A stretch of 64,000 nt of DNA, taken from NCBI RefSeq assembly GCF_004358425.1, contig NZ_CP037948.1, forward strand, positions 1,736,001 to 1,800,000, read 5' to 3'. How positions within the stretch are numbered: the first letter of the stretch is position 1; each line of letters starts with the position of its first letter. Positions 7,832 through 16,163 of the stretch are shown here, piece by piece. The notes under the pieces were generated by a model, which had not been told where the DNA came from, did not search any database, and saw only the letters and a list, made by a program, of their open reading frames with translations. The stretch is from Qipengyuania sediminis (lineage in GTDB: Bacteria; Pseudomonadota; Alphaproteobacteria; Sphingomonadales; Sphingomonadaceae). The translations under genes were made by a program, and so were the position numbers.

Positions 7832-10225
7832 ATGGACGAACTGCTGGCGGACTTCGTCGCCGAAACGCGCGAGATGATGGAAGCCGTCGGCGGCGAGCTG
7901 GTGGCCTGGGAGGCCGAACCCGGCGATGCCGCGCGTCTCGATTCAATCTTCCGCTTCGTCCACACGGTGAAGGGCAATTGCGGCTTCTTCGATTTCCCGC
8001 GGCTGGAACGCCTGAGCCATGCGGCCGAGGATGCGCTCGCCGAATGCCGGGCAGGACGGCGCGAGCCCGACCGGGCGCTGGTCTCCGCGGTGCTCGCGGT
8101 GATAGATCGCATCGGCGAGATGACCAATGCGATCGAGGCGGGCGAGACGTTTCCCGAAGGCGGCGACGAGGCCCTGATCGCCGCGCTTGCTGCCAGCGCG
8201 ACGGATGAGACGATGGAGCCCGCCGCCGCCCCGGCCGCTCCGGCCGCCGCTGGCGAGGATAGCGAAGACGGGCAACGCACGCAGAAGGCTGCGCTCCAGC
8301 GCACCATCCGGCTCCCCGTCTCGCTGCTCGACGAGGTAATGAAGGGCGTCTCCGACATGGTGCTGGCAAGGAACGATCTTGCCCGCCGTTTGCGTGAATC
8401 CGGCGATCAGCCTGCGATCGACCGGCCTTTCGAGCGCCTGAGCGGCATCCTCGCCGACGTCCGCACCGCGATCACGCGGATGCGGATGCAGCGGCTTGAA
8501 ATCCTGTTCGGCTCGCTCCCTCGGCTGGTCCGCGACCTTTCGGCCGAGCTCGGCAAGCAGGTCATGGTCGATTTCGAAGGCGGCGATGTCGAACTGGACC
8601 GCGAGATGATCGAGATGGTGCGCGATCCGCTGACGCACATCATCCGCAATGCCATCGACCACGGGATCGAAGCGCCCGCCGATCGGCTGAAGGCCGGCAA
8701 GCGCGAGATCGGCCTCTTGCGCTTCACCGCGCGGCAATCCGGTAATCGCATCAGCCTCGTCGTCACCGACGATGGGCGCGGCGTCGCGGGCGAACGTCTC
8801 GCCGACAAGGCGGTCGCCGCCGGGCTTTGCAGCACCGCCGAGGCCAGCCGCATGAGCGAACGGCAACGGCTGCTGCTGATGTTCGAGCCGGGCCTGTCGA
8901 CCGCCGATGCAGTCAGCGCGGTTTCCGGGCGTGGGGTCGGCATGGATGTCGTGCGCTCCAACATCGAGAAGGTCGGCGGCTCGATCGACGTCACCAGCAA
9001 GCCCGGCGAAGGCACCTCGTTCCACCTGCAACTCCCGCTGACGCTGTCGATCATCGCGGCGCTGACTGTGGAAGTGGACGGCCAGCTCTACGCCATTCCG
9101 CGCAGCTATATCGAGGAGGTCGTCTTCGCGAGCGGTCAGGGAGTCGAGTTCGCCCGGGTAGGCGAGAGGCAGCTCATCACATTCCGCGGCCGGCGCGTCC
9201 CCTGCGTGGCGCTTGCCGACGTCCTCGGCCTCGGCGATCCGCAGGCGCATGATTGGTGCGCCCAGACGCTGGTGCTGCTGCGGCTCGCCAGCGACGAGGT
9301 CTTCGCATTGGGGGTCGACCGCGTCCACGATCACGAGGATGTGGTGGTGAAACCGATCGCGCCCGCGATCATGGATACGCGCCTATACGGCGGGACCACG
9401 CTGCTCGACGACGGGCGCCCGATCATGCTGCTCGACGTGCCGAGCATCGCCGCGCAGCGCGGGCTCAGCAGCGAGGTCAAGAACCGCGCCAGCCTGGCGG
9501 CGGCGAACGCGGCAAGCGACGACGCGTCGATCGCGGTGCCGGTAATGATGTTCCTTGGTCTCGATGGCCGCAAGCGCGCCATTCGGCTTGAAACCGTGCG
9601 TCGGATCGACACCGTCGATACCGCCGCTATCGACATCGACGGCGCGCGCGCGCAGGTGGTCGTCGGCGGGGAAGTGCTGACGCTGGTGGGCCATCATGCG
9701 GGCGCTCTACCTGAAGGACGCTGCCGCTTGCTCCGGCTTTCGGACGGGGAATGCGAGCTTGCCCATATCGTCCGGGAAGTGGTCGACGCGGCCGCGATGA
9801 CCGGCGAGCTGGTGCCGGTGTCGGACGACCCGACGCTGGAAGGGGTGACGCTGATCGGCGGCGAGCTCGTGCCCGTGCTCGACACGCATCACCTCTTCGC
9901 GCAGAGTTCCGTGCCGCCGCGTGACGGGCCAGCGCCCACCTGCCGTCTCCCGAGCGGCAGCGAATGGGCGCGCACCATCCTCCAGCCGCTGGTGCGCGCG
10001 GCGGGCTACGCAATCGCCCCCGACGAAGTAGCGGACGCAGATGTTGCGATCCTCTTTACCGACGAGCCGGAACCCGTGGGCGGGGCGCGTGCGACCATCC
10101 GGCTGAGCGTCGACCCCGCAGACGGCACAGAAGGTGCCATCTACCGCTACGACCGCGACGCGCTGCTCCGCGCACTCCGGCAGGCAGTACGCCAATCATC
10201 GCCTGCCCAAAGGAAAGCCTCGTGA
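7832..10225 (+). CDS. cheA: Chemotaxis histidine kinase CheA
   Basis: A 797-residue kinase (ATG at 7832; a GTG 9 bp earlier is also possible). The phosphotransfer His is His44 in FRFVHTVKGNC. An Ala/Pro linker (~130-155) replaces the usual CheY/CheB-docking P2 domain. A dimerisation region (~157-225) and the ATPase domain follow, with its N box at RNAIDHGIE (~272-280) and the G boxes TDDGRGV and GRGVGMDVV. The CheW-like domain follows, then about 240 extra residues that look like a second degenerate CheW-like module and a short receiver-like tail lacking clear phospho-acceptor residues. It autophosphorylates under receptor control and passes phosphate to CheY and CheB. First gene of the cluster; its stop overlaps the cheW GTG. 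Confidence 0.95.
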   Translation: MDELLADFVAETREMMEAVGGELVAWEAEPGDAARLDSIFRFVHTVKGNCGFFDFPRLERLSHAAEDALAECRAGRREPDRALVSAVLAVIDRIGEMTNAIEAGETFPEGGDEALIAALAASATDETMEPAAAPAAPAAAGEDSEDGQRTQKAALQRTIRLPVSLLDEVMKGVSDMVLARNDLARRLRESGDQPAIDRPFERLSGILADVRTAITRMRMQRLEILFGSLPRLVRDLSAELGKQVMVDFEGGDVELDREMIEMVRDPLTHIIRNAIDHGIEAPADRLKAGKREIGLLRFTARQSGNRISLVVTDDGRGVAGERLADKAVAAGLCSTAEASRMSERQRLLLMFEPGLSTADAVSAVSGRGVGMDVVRSNIEKVGGSIDVTSKPGEGTSFHLQLPLTLSIIAALTVEVDGQLYAIPRSYIEEVVFASGQGVEFARVGERQLITFRGRRVPCVALADVLGLGDPQAHDWCAQTLVLLRLASDEVFALGVDRVHDHEDVVVKPIAPAIMDTRLYGGTTLLDDGRPIMLLDVPSIAAQRGLSSEVKNRASLAAANAASDDASIAVPVMMFLGLDGRKRAIRLETVRRIDTVDTAAIDIDGARAQVVVGGEVLTLVGHHAGALPEGRCRLLRLSDGECELAHIVREVVDAAAMTGELVPVSDDPTLEGVTLIGGELVPVLDTHHLFAQSSVPPRDGPAPTCRLPSGSEWARTILQPLVRAAGYAIAPDEVADADVAILFTDEPEPVGGARATIRLSVDPADGTEGAIYRYDRDALLRALRQAVRQSSPAQRKAS

Positions 10226-10662
10226 ACCAGCTGCTCCTCTTGTGCCTCATCGCCGGGCGCCGCGCGGCGATCCCCACCGCGCGCGTGCTCTCCGTAATCG
10301 AGATCGAAGCGATCACGCCGATCCCCATGACCGCAGACTTCATCCTCGGCCTCACCGCGCTGCGCAGTCAGGCGCTCACAGTTATCGACTGCCGTGTGGC
10401 CCTGGGTTTCGATGGGACCGAAGGCGTCATCGGCCGCCGCGCCGCCGTCGTCGAGCATGAAAGCCACCGCTACGCGCTGCTGGTTGACGAAGCCTTCGAT
10501 GTCGCCGCTGCACAGTCCGATCCCGCACCAGTGCCCGGCGGCTTCGGCGCCGGCTGGCGGCAGGCGGCGACTGGTATGGTCGAGACGGAAAGCGGCCCCG
10601 CGCTGCTGATCGATGTCGAACAGCTCATCCTCGGCCCGCGGCGCATCGCCGCCGCGGCTTAA
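10222..10662 (+). CDS. cheW: Chemotaxis adaptor protein CheW
   Basis: A 146-residue CheW-domain protein that bridges chemoreceptors and CheA at the membrane array. The start is the GTG at 10222, preceded by an AAAGGAAAG ribosome-binding site and overlapping the cheA stop (GTGA); the longer open frame upstream is simply the inside of cheA. The sequence has the CheW pattern of a beta-rich core: AIPTARVLSVIEIEAITPIP, then LRSQALTVIDCRVALG, then YALLVDEAFDV. It is shorter than the ~160-residue norm but complete. Confidence 0.9.
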   Translation: MNQLLLLCLIAGRRAAIPTARVLSVIEIEAITPIPMTADFILGLTALRSQALTVIDCRVALGFDGTEGVIGRRAAVVEHESHRYALLVDEAFDVAAAQSDPAPVPGGFGAGWRQAATGMVETESGPALLIDVEQLILGPRRIAAAA

Positions 10663-10674
10663 GGCAATAGTTAC
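10660..10674 (+). promoter_or_regulatory. CtrA-like full site upstream of cheY
   Basis: TTAA, seven bases, then GTTA, close to the CtrA consensus TTAA-N7-TTAA. It starts in the last codons of cheW and lies about 56 bp upstream of the cheY ATG, inside the only real gap of the cheA-cheR run. By similarity only. Confidence 0.35.
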
Positions 10675-10729
10675 CGCTCTGCGGATAAGCCCTCCGCACA
10701 GCTATCAATCCCAGCAGGGGCGCGCCGCT

Positions 10730-11095
10730 ATGAAGACCTGTCTCATCGTCGACGATTCGCGGGTTATCCGCAAGGTCTCGCGGCATATCCTTGAAACGCT
10801 CGGCTTCCGGGTTGAAGAGGCCGAGAACGGCCAGCAGGGGCTGGAGCGGTGCGACACTGCCATGCCCGATGTCGTCCTGCTCGACTGGAACATGCCGGTG
10901 ATGACCGGGATCGAGTTCATCACCAAGCTTCGCCAGCGCGAAGGGGGCGATAAGCCCAAGGTTGTGTTCTGCACCACCGAGAACGACGTCGCGCATATCC
11001 GCGAAGCGATCAGCGCCGGGGCGGACGAATATGTGATGAAGCCCTTCGATCACGAAACGCTGCAGATCAAGCTTCAGCTCGTCGGCATGGCCTGA
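10730..11095 (+). CDS. cheY: Chemotaxis response regulator CheY
   Basis: A 121-residue single-domain receiver. The acidic pair Asp8-Asp9 (LIVDDSRVIRK), phospho-acceptor Asp52 (LLDWNMPVMTG), the Thr of FCTTEND and the Lys of YVMKPFD form a complete phosphorylation site. There is no output domain, so it acts by protein contact, usually at the flagellar switch. The start at 10730 follows CAGGGGCG and is the first codon giving a proper receiver. It lies 67 bp after cheW and 11 bp before cheB. Confidence 0.95.
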   Translation: MKTCLIVDDSRVIRKVSRHILETLGFRVEEAENGQQGLERCDTAMPDVVLLDWNMPVMTGIEFITKLRQREGGDKPKVVFCTTENDVAHIREAISAGADEYVMKPFDHETLQIKLQLVGMA

Positions 11096-11106
11096 GCGCC
11101 CTTGCC

Positions 11107-12222
11107 ATGGGAGTCGTGCTGAGAACCGACCGGGCCGTGCCCGGCCCGGGCGTGAGCCCCATCGTGGCCGCCGCGCCCGGCGCCATCCGGGTCATGGTGA
11201 TCGACGATTCGCTGACCGTTCGCACGGTCTTCAGCCGGATGATCGATCGCGAGCCCGATCTCGCCGTCGTGGCGCAGGCCCCGACGGCCGAACAGGGGCT
11301 GATGCAGCTGCGATCGGCCAAGGTCGATATCATCCTCCTCGATCTTGAAATGCCCGGCATGGGCGGGCTCGAGGCGCTGCCGCAGATCCTCGCCGCGGCT
11401 CAGGGCGCGCAGGTGCTGGTGGTCTCCGCGCTCACGACCGAAGGTGCGGAAGCCACCCTGAGCGCGCTGCAGATGGGTGCGGCCGACACCATGCTGAAGC
11501 CGCGCCCGGGTGGCTTCAACGACGATTACCGCGGCAATCTGCTGGGCAAGATCAGGGCGCTTGGCAGCAAGGCCAGGCCCCGCTCCGGCGCCCCCGCCGC
11601 CGTTCGCCCGCGCGTGATGCCGCAGGCGAAGCCGAAGCGACCCGAAGTCGTGGCGATCGGCGCTTCGACCGGCGGCATCCACGCGCTCAATCTGTTCCTT
11701 CGGCGACTGCCACCGCAGTTCGACCTGCCGATCCTCATCACGCAGCATCTCCCTGAGAACTTTATCGAGGTTTTCGCGCGGCAGATGGAGACCGCAGCCG
11801 GGCGCCCCGCCGTGCTCGCGGACGAAGGCGTTGCTGTGCTTCCCGGCCGCATCGTCATCGCGCCGGGTCACGGCCATATGATCGTGCGCCGCTCCGGCGC
11901 GAGAACCGTCACCGGCCTTGCGCATAATGCGGTGAAGAGCGGGTGCCGCCCCTCCGTCGATCCGATGTTCGCAACGCTGGCGGAAGCCTATGACGGGCAT
12001 GTCGCGGCAGTCCTGCTGTCCGGCATGGGACGCGACGGGACCGAGGGCGCGGAACGGATCGCCGCGGCGGGCGGCGGTATCTACGCACAGGACGAGGCGA
12101 GCTGCGCCGTGTGGGGGATGCCGCGCGGGGTGACCGAGATGGGCCTTGCCTGCGCCTCCGCACCGCCGGAGCGGCTGGCCGATAAGGTCATTGCCGCAGC
12201 GGGAAGCGCAGCATGGCGCTGA
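11107..12222 (+). CDS. cheB: Chemotaxis glutamate methylesterase/deamidase CheB
   Basis: 371 residues with an N-terminal receiver (Asp79 in LLDLEMPGMGG) and a C-terminal methylesterase with the catalytic triad Ser187 (GASTGGIHA), His214 (TQHLPENF) and Asp310 (GMGRDGTEG). Phosphorylated CheB demethylates or deamidates receptor glutamates for adaptation. The first ~25 residues are not domain-like, so the true start may be slightly further in. The stop overlaps the cheR start by 10 bp. Confidence 0.95.
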   Translation: MGVVLRTDRAVPGPGVSPIVAAAPGAIRVMVIDDSLTVRTVFSRMIDREPDLAVVAQAPTAEQGLMQLRSAKVDIILLDLEMPGMGGLEALPQILAAAQGAQVLVVSALTTEGAEATLSALQMGAADTMLKPRPGGFNDDYRGNLLGKIRALGSKARPRSGAPAAVRPRVMPQAKPKRPEVVAIGASTGGIHALNLFLRRLPPQFDLPILITQHLPENFIEVFARQMETAAGRPAVLADEGVAVLPGRIVIAPGHGHMIVRRSGARTVTGLAHNAVKSGCRPSVDPMFATLAEAYDGHVAAVLLSGMGRDGTEGAERIAAAGGGIYAQDEASCAVWGMPRGVTEMGLACASAPPERLADKVIAAAGSAAWR

Positions 12223-13076
12223 GTGACGCTTCCCACCGGATCATTGCCGATCTGCTGGCGAGCCGGACCGGGCAGGAATTGTCCGAAAGCCGGCTGTGGC
12301 GTGTACCATCCGCCCTCTCGCCGATCTTTCGCGAGCGCGGCATCAGCAATGTCGATCAGCTGGTCTGCCTTCTCGCCGGGCCGGGCGAAAAGAAGCTCGC
12401 AGGCGAAGTCGTCGAGGCCCTGCTCAACAACGAGACCTATTTCTTCAGGGACCACGCCTATTTCGCCACTCTGGCGCACCAGGTGCTGCCCGAACTGGTG
12501 CGCGCCCGCGCCGCGACGCGCCGGCTGACGATCTGGTCGGCGGGCTGCTCGACCGGGCAAGAGGTCCTTAGCCTCGCGATGATGTTCGCCGAACAGCCCG
12601 CCCGCTGGTCCGGCTGGCATATCGACATCCTCGGCACGGACATATCGGGCAAGGCAATCGCCACGGCGAAGAGCGGGCGCTACACGCAGTTCGAGATTCA
12701 GCGCGGCATCAGCGTCGCGCAGATGCTGAACTTCTTCACCGAATGCCCTGGCGGGGGATGGCAAGCAGCGGACCGGATCCGCGGGCTCGCGCGCTATCAG
12801 CAGCACAACATCCTCGACCCCGTCCCCTCGCCCGGCCGTTTCGATCTCATCCTGTGCCGTAATGTCCTCCTCTATTTCAACATCGCCACCCGCCAGCGCG
12901 TCTTCGACCGGATGTCCGATGCGCTGGCGCCGGACGGGTGGCTGATGCTGGGGGCAGGCGAGACCGTGGCGGGGCAGACCGAACGCTTCGCCCCGGCCGC
13001 CTGCGGTTCGGCGCTCTACCGCCACGCCGACACCGCGCATGGCGCAATGCCGCAATCGCTGGCGGTAGGCTATTGA
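12213..13076 (+). CDS. cheR: Chemotaxis protein methyltransferase CheR
   Basis: A 287-residue SAM-dependent enzyme that methylates receptor glutamates, opposing CheB. The N-terminal helical domain ends with NNETYFFRDHAYF, followed by the SAM-binding WSAGCSTGQEVLSLA and the late motif LILCRNVLLYF. There are no C-terminal TPR repeats. It starts inside the last codons of cheB, which implies translational coupling. Confidence 0.95.
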   Translation: MALSDASHRIIADLLASRTGQELSESRLWRVPSALSPIFRERGISNVDQLVCLLAGPGEKKLAGEVVEALLNNETYFFRDHAYFATLAHQVLPELVRARAATRRLTIWSAGCSTGQEVLSLAMMFAEQPARWSGWHIDILGTDISGKAIATAKSGRYTQFEIQRGISVAQMLNFFTECPGGGWQAADRIRGLARYQQHNILDPVPSPGRFDLILCRNVLLYFNIATRQRVFDRMSDALAPDGWLMLGAGETVAGQTERFAPAACGSALYRHADTAHGAMPQSLAVGY

Positions 13077-13182
13077 TCGACGCCACCGGGCCGCTGGCCG
13101 TCAACGCCGCTTTTACCGTTCCTTAGCCACATCGGCCTATCGCCGCGCAGGTTTGCGCACACGAGCGTATAAGGGGATCGCG

Positions 13183-14727
13183 GTGGCTTTGCTCGAACAT
13201 GGCGGATTGCGGAGCCCGCGTATGATGGTGCTCGTGCCCGCGATCATCCTGACCACCATCTTCGCCGCCACCGTTACCGCCAGCATCACCATTGCCGATC
13301 GCACCGGGGCCGCGCCGCAGGCCGCCGCCGCGGGCAGCGCCTGCTTCTTCGCCGCCATAGTGCTGTTGGTGCGGCAGGGCCTGCGCCAGGTCGGCCGGCT
13401 CGAACGGCTTAACCTGACCGATGCACTGACCGGCCTGCCCAACCGCAATGCGCTTCACCAGGACTTCCGCGCGCTTGCCCGCGGCGAGGACGAGCTGGCG
13501 CTGGCGCTGGTCGATCTCGACGGCTTCATGCTGGTGAACGAGCACTACGGCCACGCCATCGGCGACCGCGCCATTCGCGAGTCGGCTGCAATCTTCGTGA
13601 CGCTCTGCGGAGAGGAGGCGACGGTCTACCGCCTCGGCGGAGACGAATTCGCTTTGCTTAAATCCGGGCCGCTCGCTGCCACGCTCCTGGAAGGCATGTG
13701 CCGCCGGATCGTCGAGCGGATGGCGCGTCCGGTTAAGGTCGACGAGCGCCGACTGATTTTGGGCGCGAGCATCGGGCTCGCCCGCCGCGCGCCGAGCGAA
13801 CACCTTTCGTCCTCGGAGCTGCTGCGCCGCGGCGATGTCGCCATGTATTCCTCCAAGCGCGGCGGCAAGGCGCGCTGCACCTGGTACAGCCCCGAATTCG
13901 ACCGCAGCCGCGAGGCGATCCGCGAGCTCGATGAGGACCTGCGCCGCGCGCTCGCCTGCGACGAGTTCCGCCTTCACTACCAACCGCTGGTCGATTGCGA
14001 GACGCGCCGCATCGTCGCGGTGGAATCGCTCATTCGCTGGGAACGGCCCGATGGCAAGCCCATCGGCCCCAATGTCTTCATCCCGGTCGCCGAGGAATCG
14101 GGCCTTATCAACCCGCTCGGCCTATGGGTCCTGCGGCGCGCCTGCCTCGATGCGCGCGCCTGGGAGGGAATCAAGCTGTCGGTCAACATCTCGGCGGCGC
14201 AGCTGCGAAATCCCGAGTTTCCGATCCAGCTCGGCCATATTCTGGAGGAAACGGGCTTCGATGCCGAACGGCTCGAGCTCGAAATCACGGAGACCTGCCT
14301 GGTCCTCGACCCGGCGATCGCGGAGCGCAGCCTGGCGGTCATTCGCGGCTTCGGGGTCAGCGTGGCGCTCGACGATTTCGGCACCGGCTATGCGAGCTTC
14401 GGCTTCCTGCGTCAGTTCCGGTTCGAAAAGCTCAAGATCGATCGCAGCCTCGTCGTGCAGGCAGGCGAGGATGCGGGCAGCCGGGCGATGATGCTCTCTT
14501 CCATCACCGTCGCGCGTGCGATGCAGATGTCCGTCACCGCGGAGGGCGTCGAGACCGAGGAACAGGCCGAGATGGTCCGCGCCGCGGGCTGCGACCAAAT
14601 CCAGGGCTGGCTCTATTTCAAGGCCATGCCCGCCGCCGAGATTGCGCAGCACCTTGGCCGTCCGGTGAGTCCGCTCGCCGTGGCGCCCCCCGGCACGCCT
14701 CCGTCGCGCCGTGTCCGCGCTGCCTGA
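13183..14727 (+). CDS. Membrane-anchored GGDEF-EAL protein (c-di-GMP synthesis/hydrolysis)
   Basis: 514 residues if started at the GTG at 13183, which has an AAGGGG ribosome-binding site 6 bp before it; an upstream TTG lacks one. Two hydrophobic segments near residues 13-65 give a short membrane anchor without a sensor domain. The cyclase domain has an intact GGDEF (152-156) but no RxxD inhibitory site just before it. The phosphodiesterase domain reads ESL (281-283) for EAL and keeps ITET, LDDFGTGYASFG, KIDRSLV and EGVETEEQAE. Both activities are therefore possible. The position between cheR and a receptor gene ties c-di-GMP turnover to this chemotaxis system (inference). Confidence 0.9.
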   Translation: MALLEHGGLRSPRMMVLVPAIILTTIFAATVTASITIADRTGAAPQAAAAGSACFFAAIVLLVRQGLRQVGRLERLNLTDALTGLPNRNALHQDFRALARGEDELALALVDLDGFMLVNEHYGHAIGDRAIRESAAIFVTLCGEEATVYRLGGDEFALLKSGPLAATLLEGMCRRIVERMARPVKVDERRLILGASIGLARRAPSEHLSSSELLRRGDVAMYSSKRGGKARCTWYSPEFDRSREAIRELDEDLRRALACDEFRLHYQPLVDCETRRIVAVESLIRWERPDGKPIGPNVFIPVAEESGLINPLGLWVLRRACLDARAWEGIKLSVNISAAQLRNPEFPIQLGHILEETGFDAERLELEITETCLVLDPAIAERSLAVIRGFGVSVALDDFGTGYASFGFLRQFRFEKLKIDRSLVVQAGEDAGSRAMMLSSITVARAMQMSVTAEGVETEEQAEMVRAAGCDQIQGWLYFKAMPAAEIAQHLGRPVSPLAVAPPGTPPSRRVRAA

Positions 14728-14761
14728 CCGCCGCTAAGCGAACGCGGGCGGCAATTCGGGC

Positions 14762-14769
14762 TTAACCAT
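14762..14769 (+). promoter_or_regulatory. CtrA-like TTAACCAT motif upstream of the chemoreceptor gene
   Basis: TTAACCAT, the 8-mer typical of CtrA half-sites in alphaproteobacteria, about 56 bp upstream of the receptor start, in the 97-bp gap after the GGDEF-EAL gene. Assigned by similarity only. Confidence 0.4.
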
Positions 14770-14824
14770 ATCTCAAGCAGCGGGCCCCCATGACGGGCCG
14801 ATCCGAAGGGGCGCAAAGGCGGCG

Positions 14825-16153
14825 ATGGGCATGGACCAGGATTTGAAGGCGGAGATCGAGGCCGTAGCGGTCGCGGCGGACCAGCACATGCAAGACAGCA
14901 ATGGGCTTACCCGCTGGTTCATGATGCGCCCTATCGCCGATAAGGCGAAGATCGCATCGTTCTTGTCGCTCGGCGGACTGTCGTTGGTCGCGGGGCTTGC
15001 GCTCTATGCCTTCGCCAACCCCACCAGCATCGACGTGGTCCGGCCGGTGCTGCTGGTGGCGACCGGCGTATTTCTTGCGAGCGGCCTCTGCAGCCTGCGC
15101 TTGATCCTCGCCGAAGTGGTCGTGCCTTTTCAGCATATCCTGGGAGAGATGAACCGTCTTGCCGCCGGCGCGCGCGATATCCGTATCGCTTATGTCAGCC
15201 GGCCCGACGAAATCGGAGAATTGGCGCGCACGCTCGAGGTCTTCGTGAAATCCGGCCACAAGCTCGACGAGCTATTCACCGCGCGGACGGAGGCGAACAG
15301 CCAGCGCCGGCGCGATCTGCTCGCGGTGGCGGGCAGTTTCGAGACCTCGATCGGAGAGATCGTGGGCGGGGTTGCCGCCGCCTCGAGCCAGCTCCAGGCG
15401 ACCGCCAGCGCCATGGCGAGCGCCGCGGAGCAGGCCTCTGCGCAATCGGGGCTGGTGTCTCAGTCTATGGACCGCGCTTCGGCTGGCGTTACCGCCGCGG
15501 CCGCTGCCTCCGACGAATTCGCCATGTCGATCGGCGAGATCAGCCGTCAGGCGACGAGCTCCGCCGAGCTGGCGCGCCGCGCGACCGATGCCGCGACACA
15601 TGCGGACGCCACGATTTCCGCGCTGGCGGCGAGTGCGGACCAGGTCGGCCAGATTGTCGAGCTCATCAGCTCGATCGCCCAGCGCACCAATCTCCTCGCC
15701 CTCAACGCCTCGATCGAGGCGGCGCGCGGCGGCGAGGCCGGGCGCGGCTTCGCGGTGGTGGCGAGCGAGGTCAAGGAACTGGCGACCCAGACCAGCCGCG
15801 CGACGGAGGAGATCGGCGACCAGATTCGCGCCATGCAGGAATCGACGGGTGCCAGCGTCACCGCGCTTCGCTCGATCGGCGAACAGATAAAAAGCCTCGA
15901 GACGACCGCGATCTCGATCGCCAGCGCCGTCGATCAGCAATCCGTGGCAGGCCAGGACCTCGCCCGTTCGATCGATCTTGCCGCGCGCAGTTCCGACGAG
16001 GTGGCGAGCAATATCGTCCAGGTGCGCGAGGCCTCGACCTCCACCGGCGCTGCCGCGAGCCAAGTCCTCACCAGCGCCACCGAGCTCGAAGGTCAGGCCG
16101 CAGTGCTCCGCGCCAAGGTCGGCAGCTTCCTTGCCGAGGTGCGCGCGGGGTGA
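14825..16153 (+). CDS. Methyl-accepting chemotaxis protein without periplasmic sensor domain
   Basis: 442 residues. About 43 cytoplasmic residues precede two closely spaced membrane helices (~44-64 and ~72-95), leaving only a few residues outside the membrane. A HAMP-like segment (~97-150) and a long Ala/Ser-rich signalling coiled coil follow. The kinase-control tip [20 protein letters not shown] (~285-305) is canonical. There is no C-terminal CheR/CheB-tethering pentapeptide. With no outside domain it probably senses a cytoplasmic or membrane-borne cue (energy state or redox are possibilities). Last gene of the chemotaxis cluster, converging with the amidohydrolase gene. Confidence 0.92.
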   Translation: MGMDQDLKAEIEAVAVAADQHMQDSNGLTRWFMMRPIADKAKIASFLSLGGLSLVAGLALYAFANPTSIDVVRPVLLVATGVFLASGLCSLRLILAEVVVPFQHILGEMNRLAAGARDIRIAYVSRPDEIGELARTLEVFVKSGHKLDELFTARTEANSQRRRDLLAVAGSFETSIGEIVGGVAAASSQLQATASAMASAAEQASAQSGLVSQSMDRASAGVTAAAAASDEFAMSIGEISRQATSSAELARRATDAATHADATISALAASADQVGQIVELISSIAQRTNLLALNASIEAARGGEAGRGFAVVASEVKELATQTSRATEEIGDQIRAMQESTGASVTALRSIGEQIKSLETTAISIASAVDQQSVAGQDLARSIDLAARSSDEVASNIVQVREASTSTGAAASQVLTSATELEGQAAVLRAKVGSFLAEVRAG

Positions 16154-16163
16154 CCTTCGGCGT

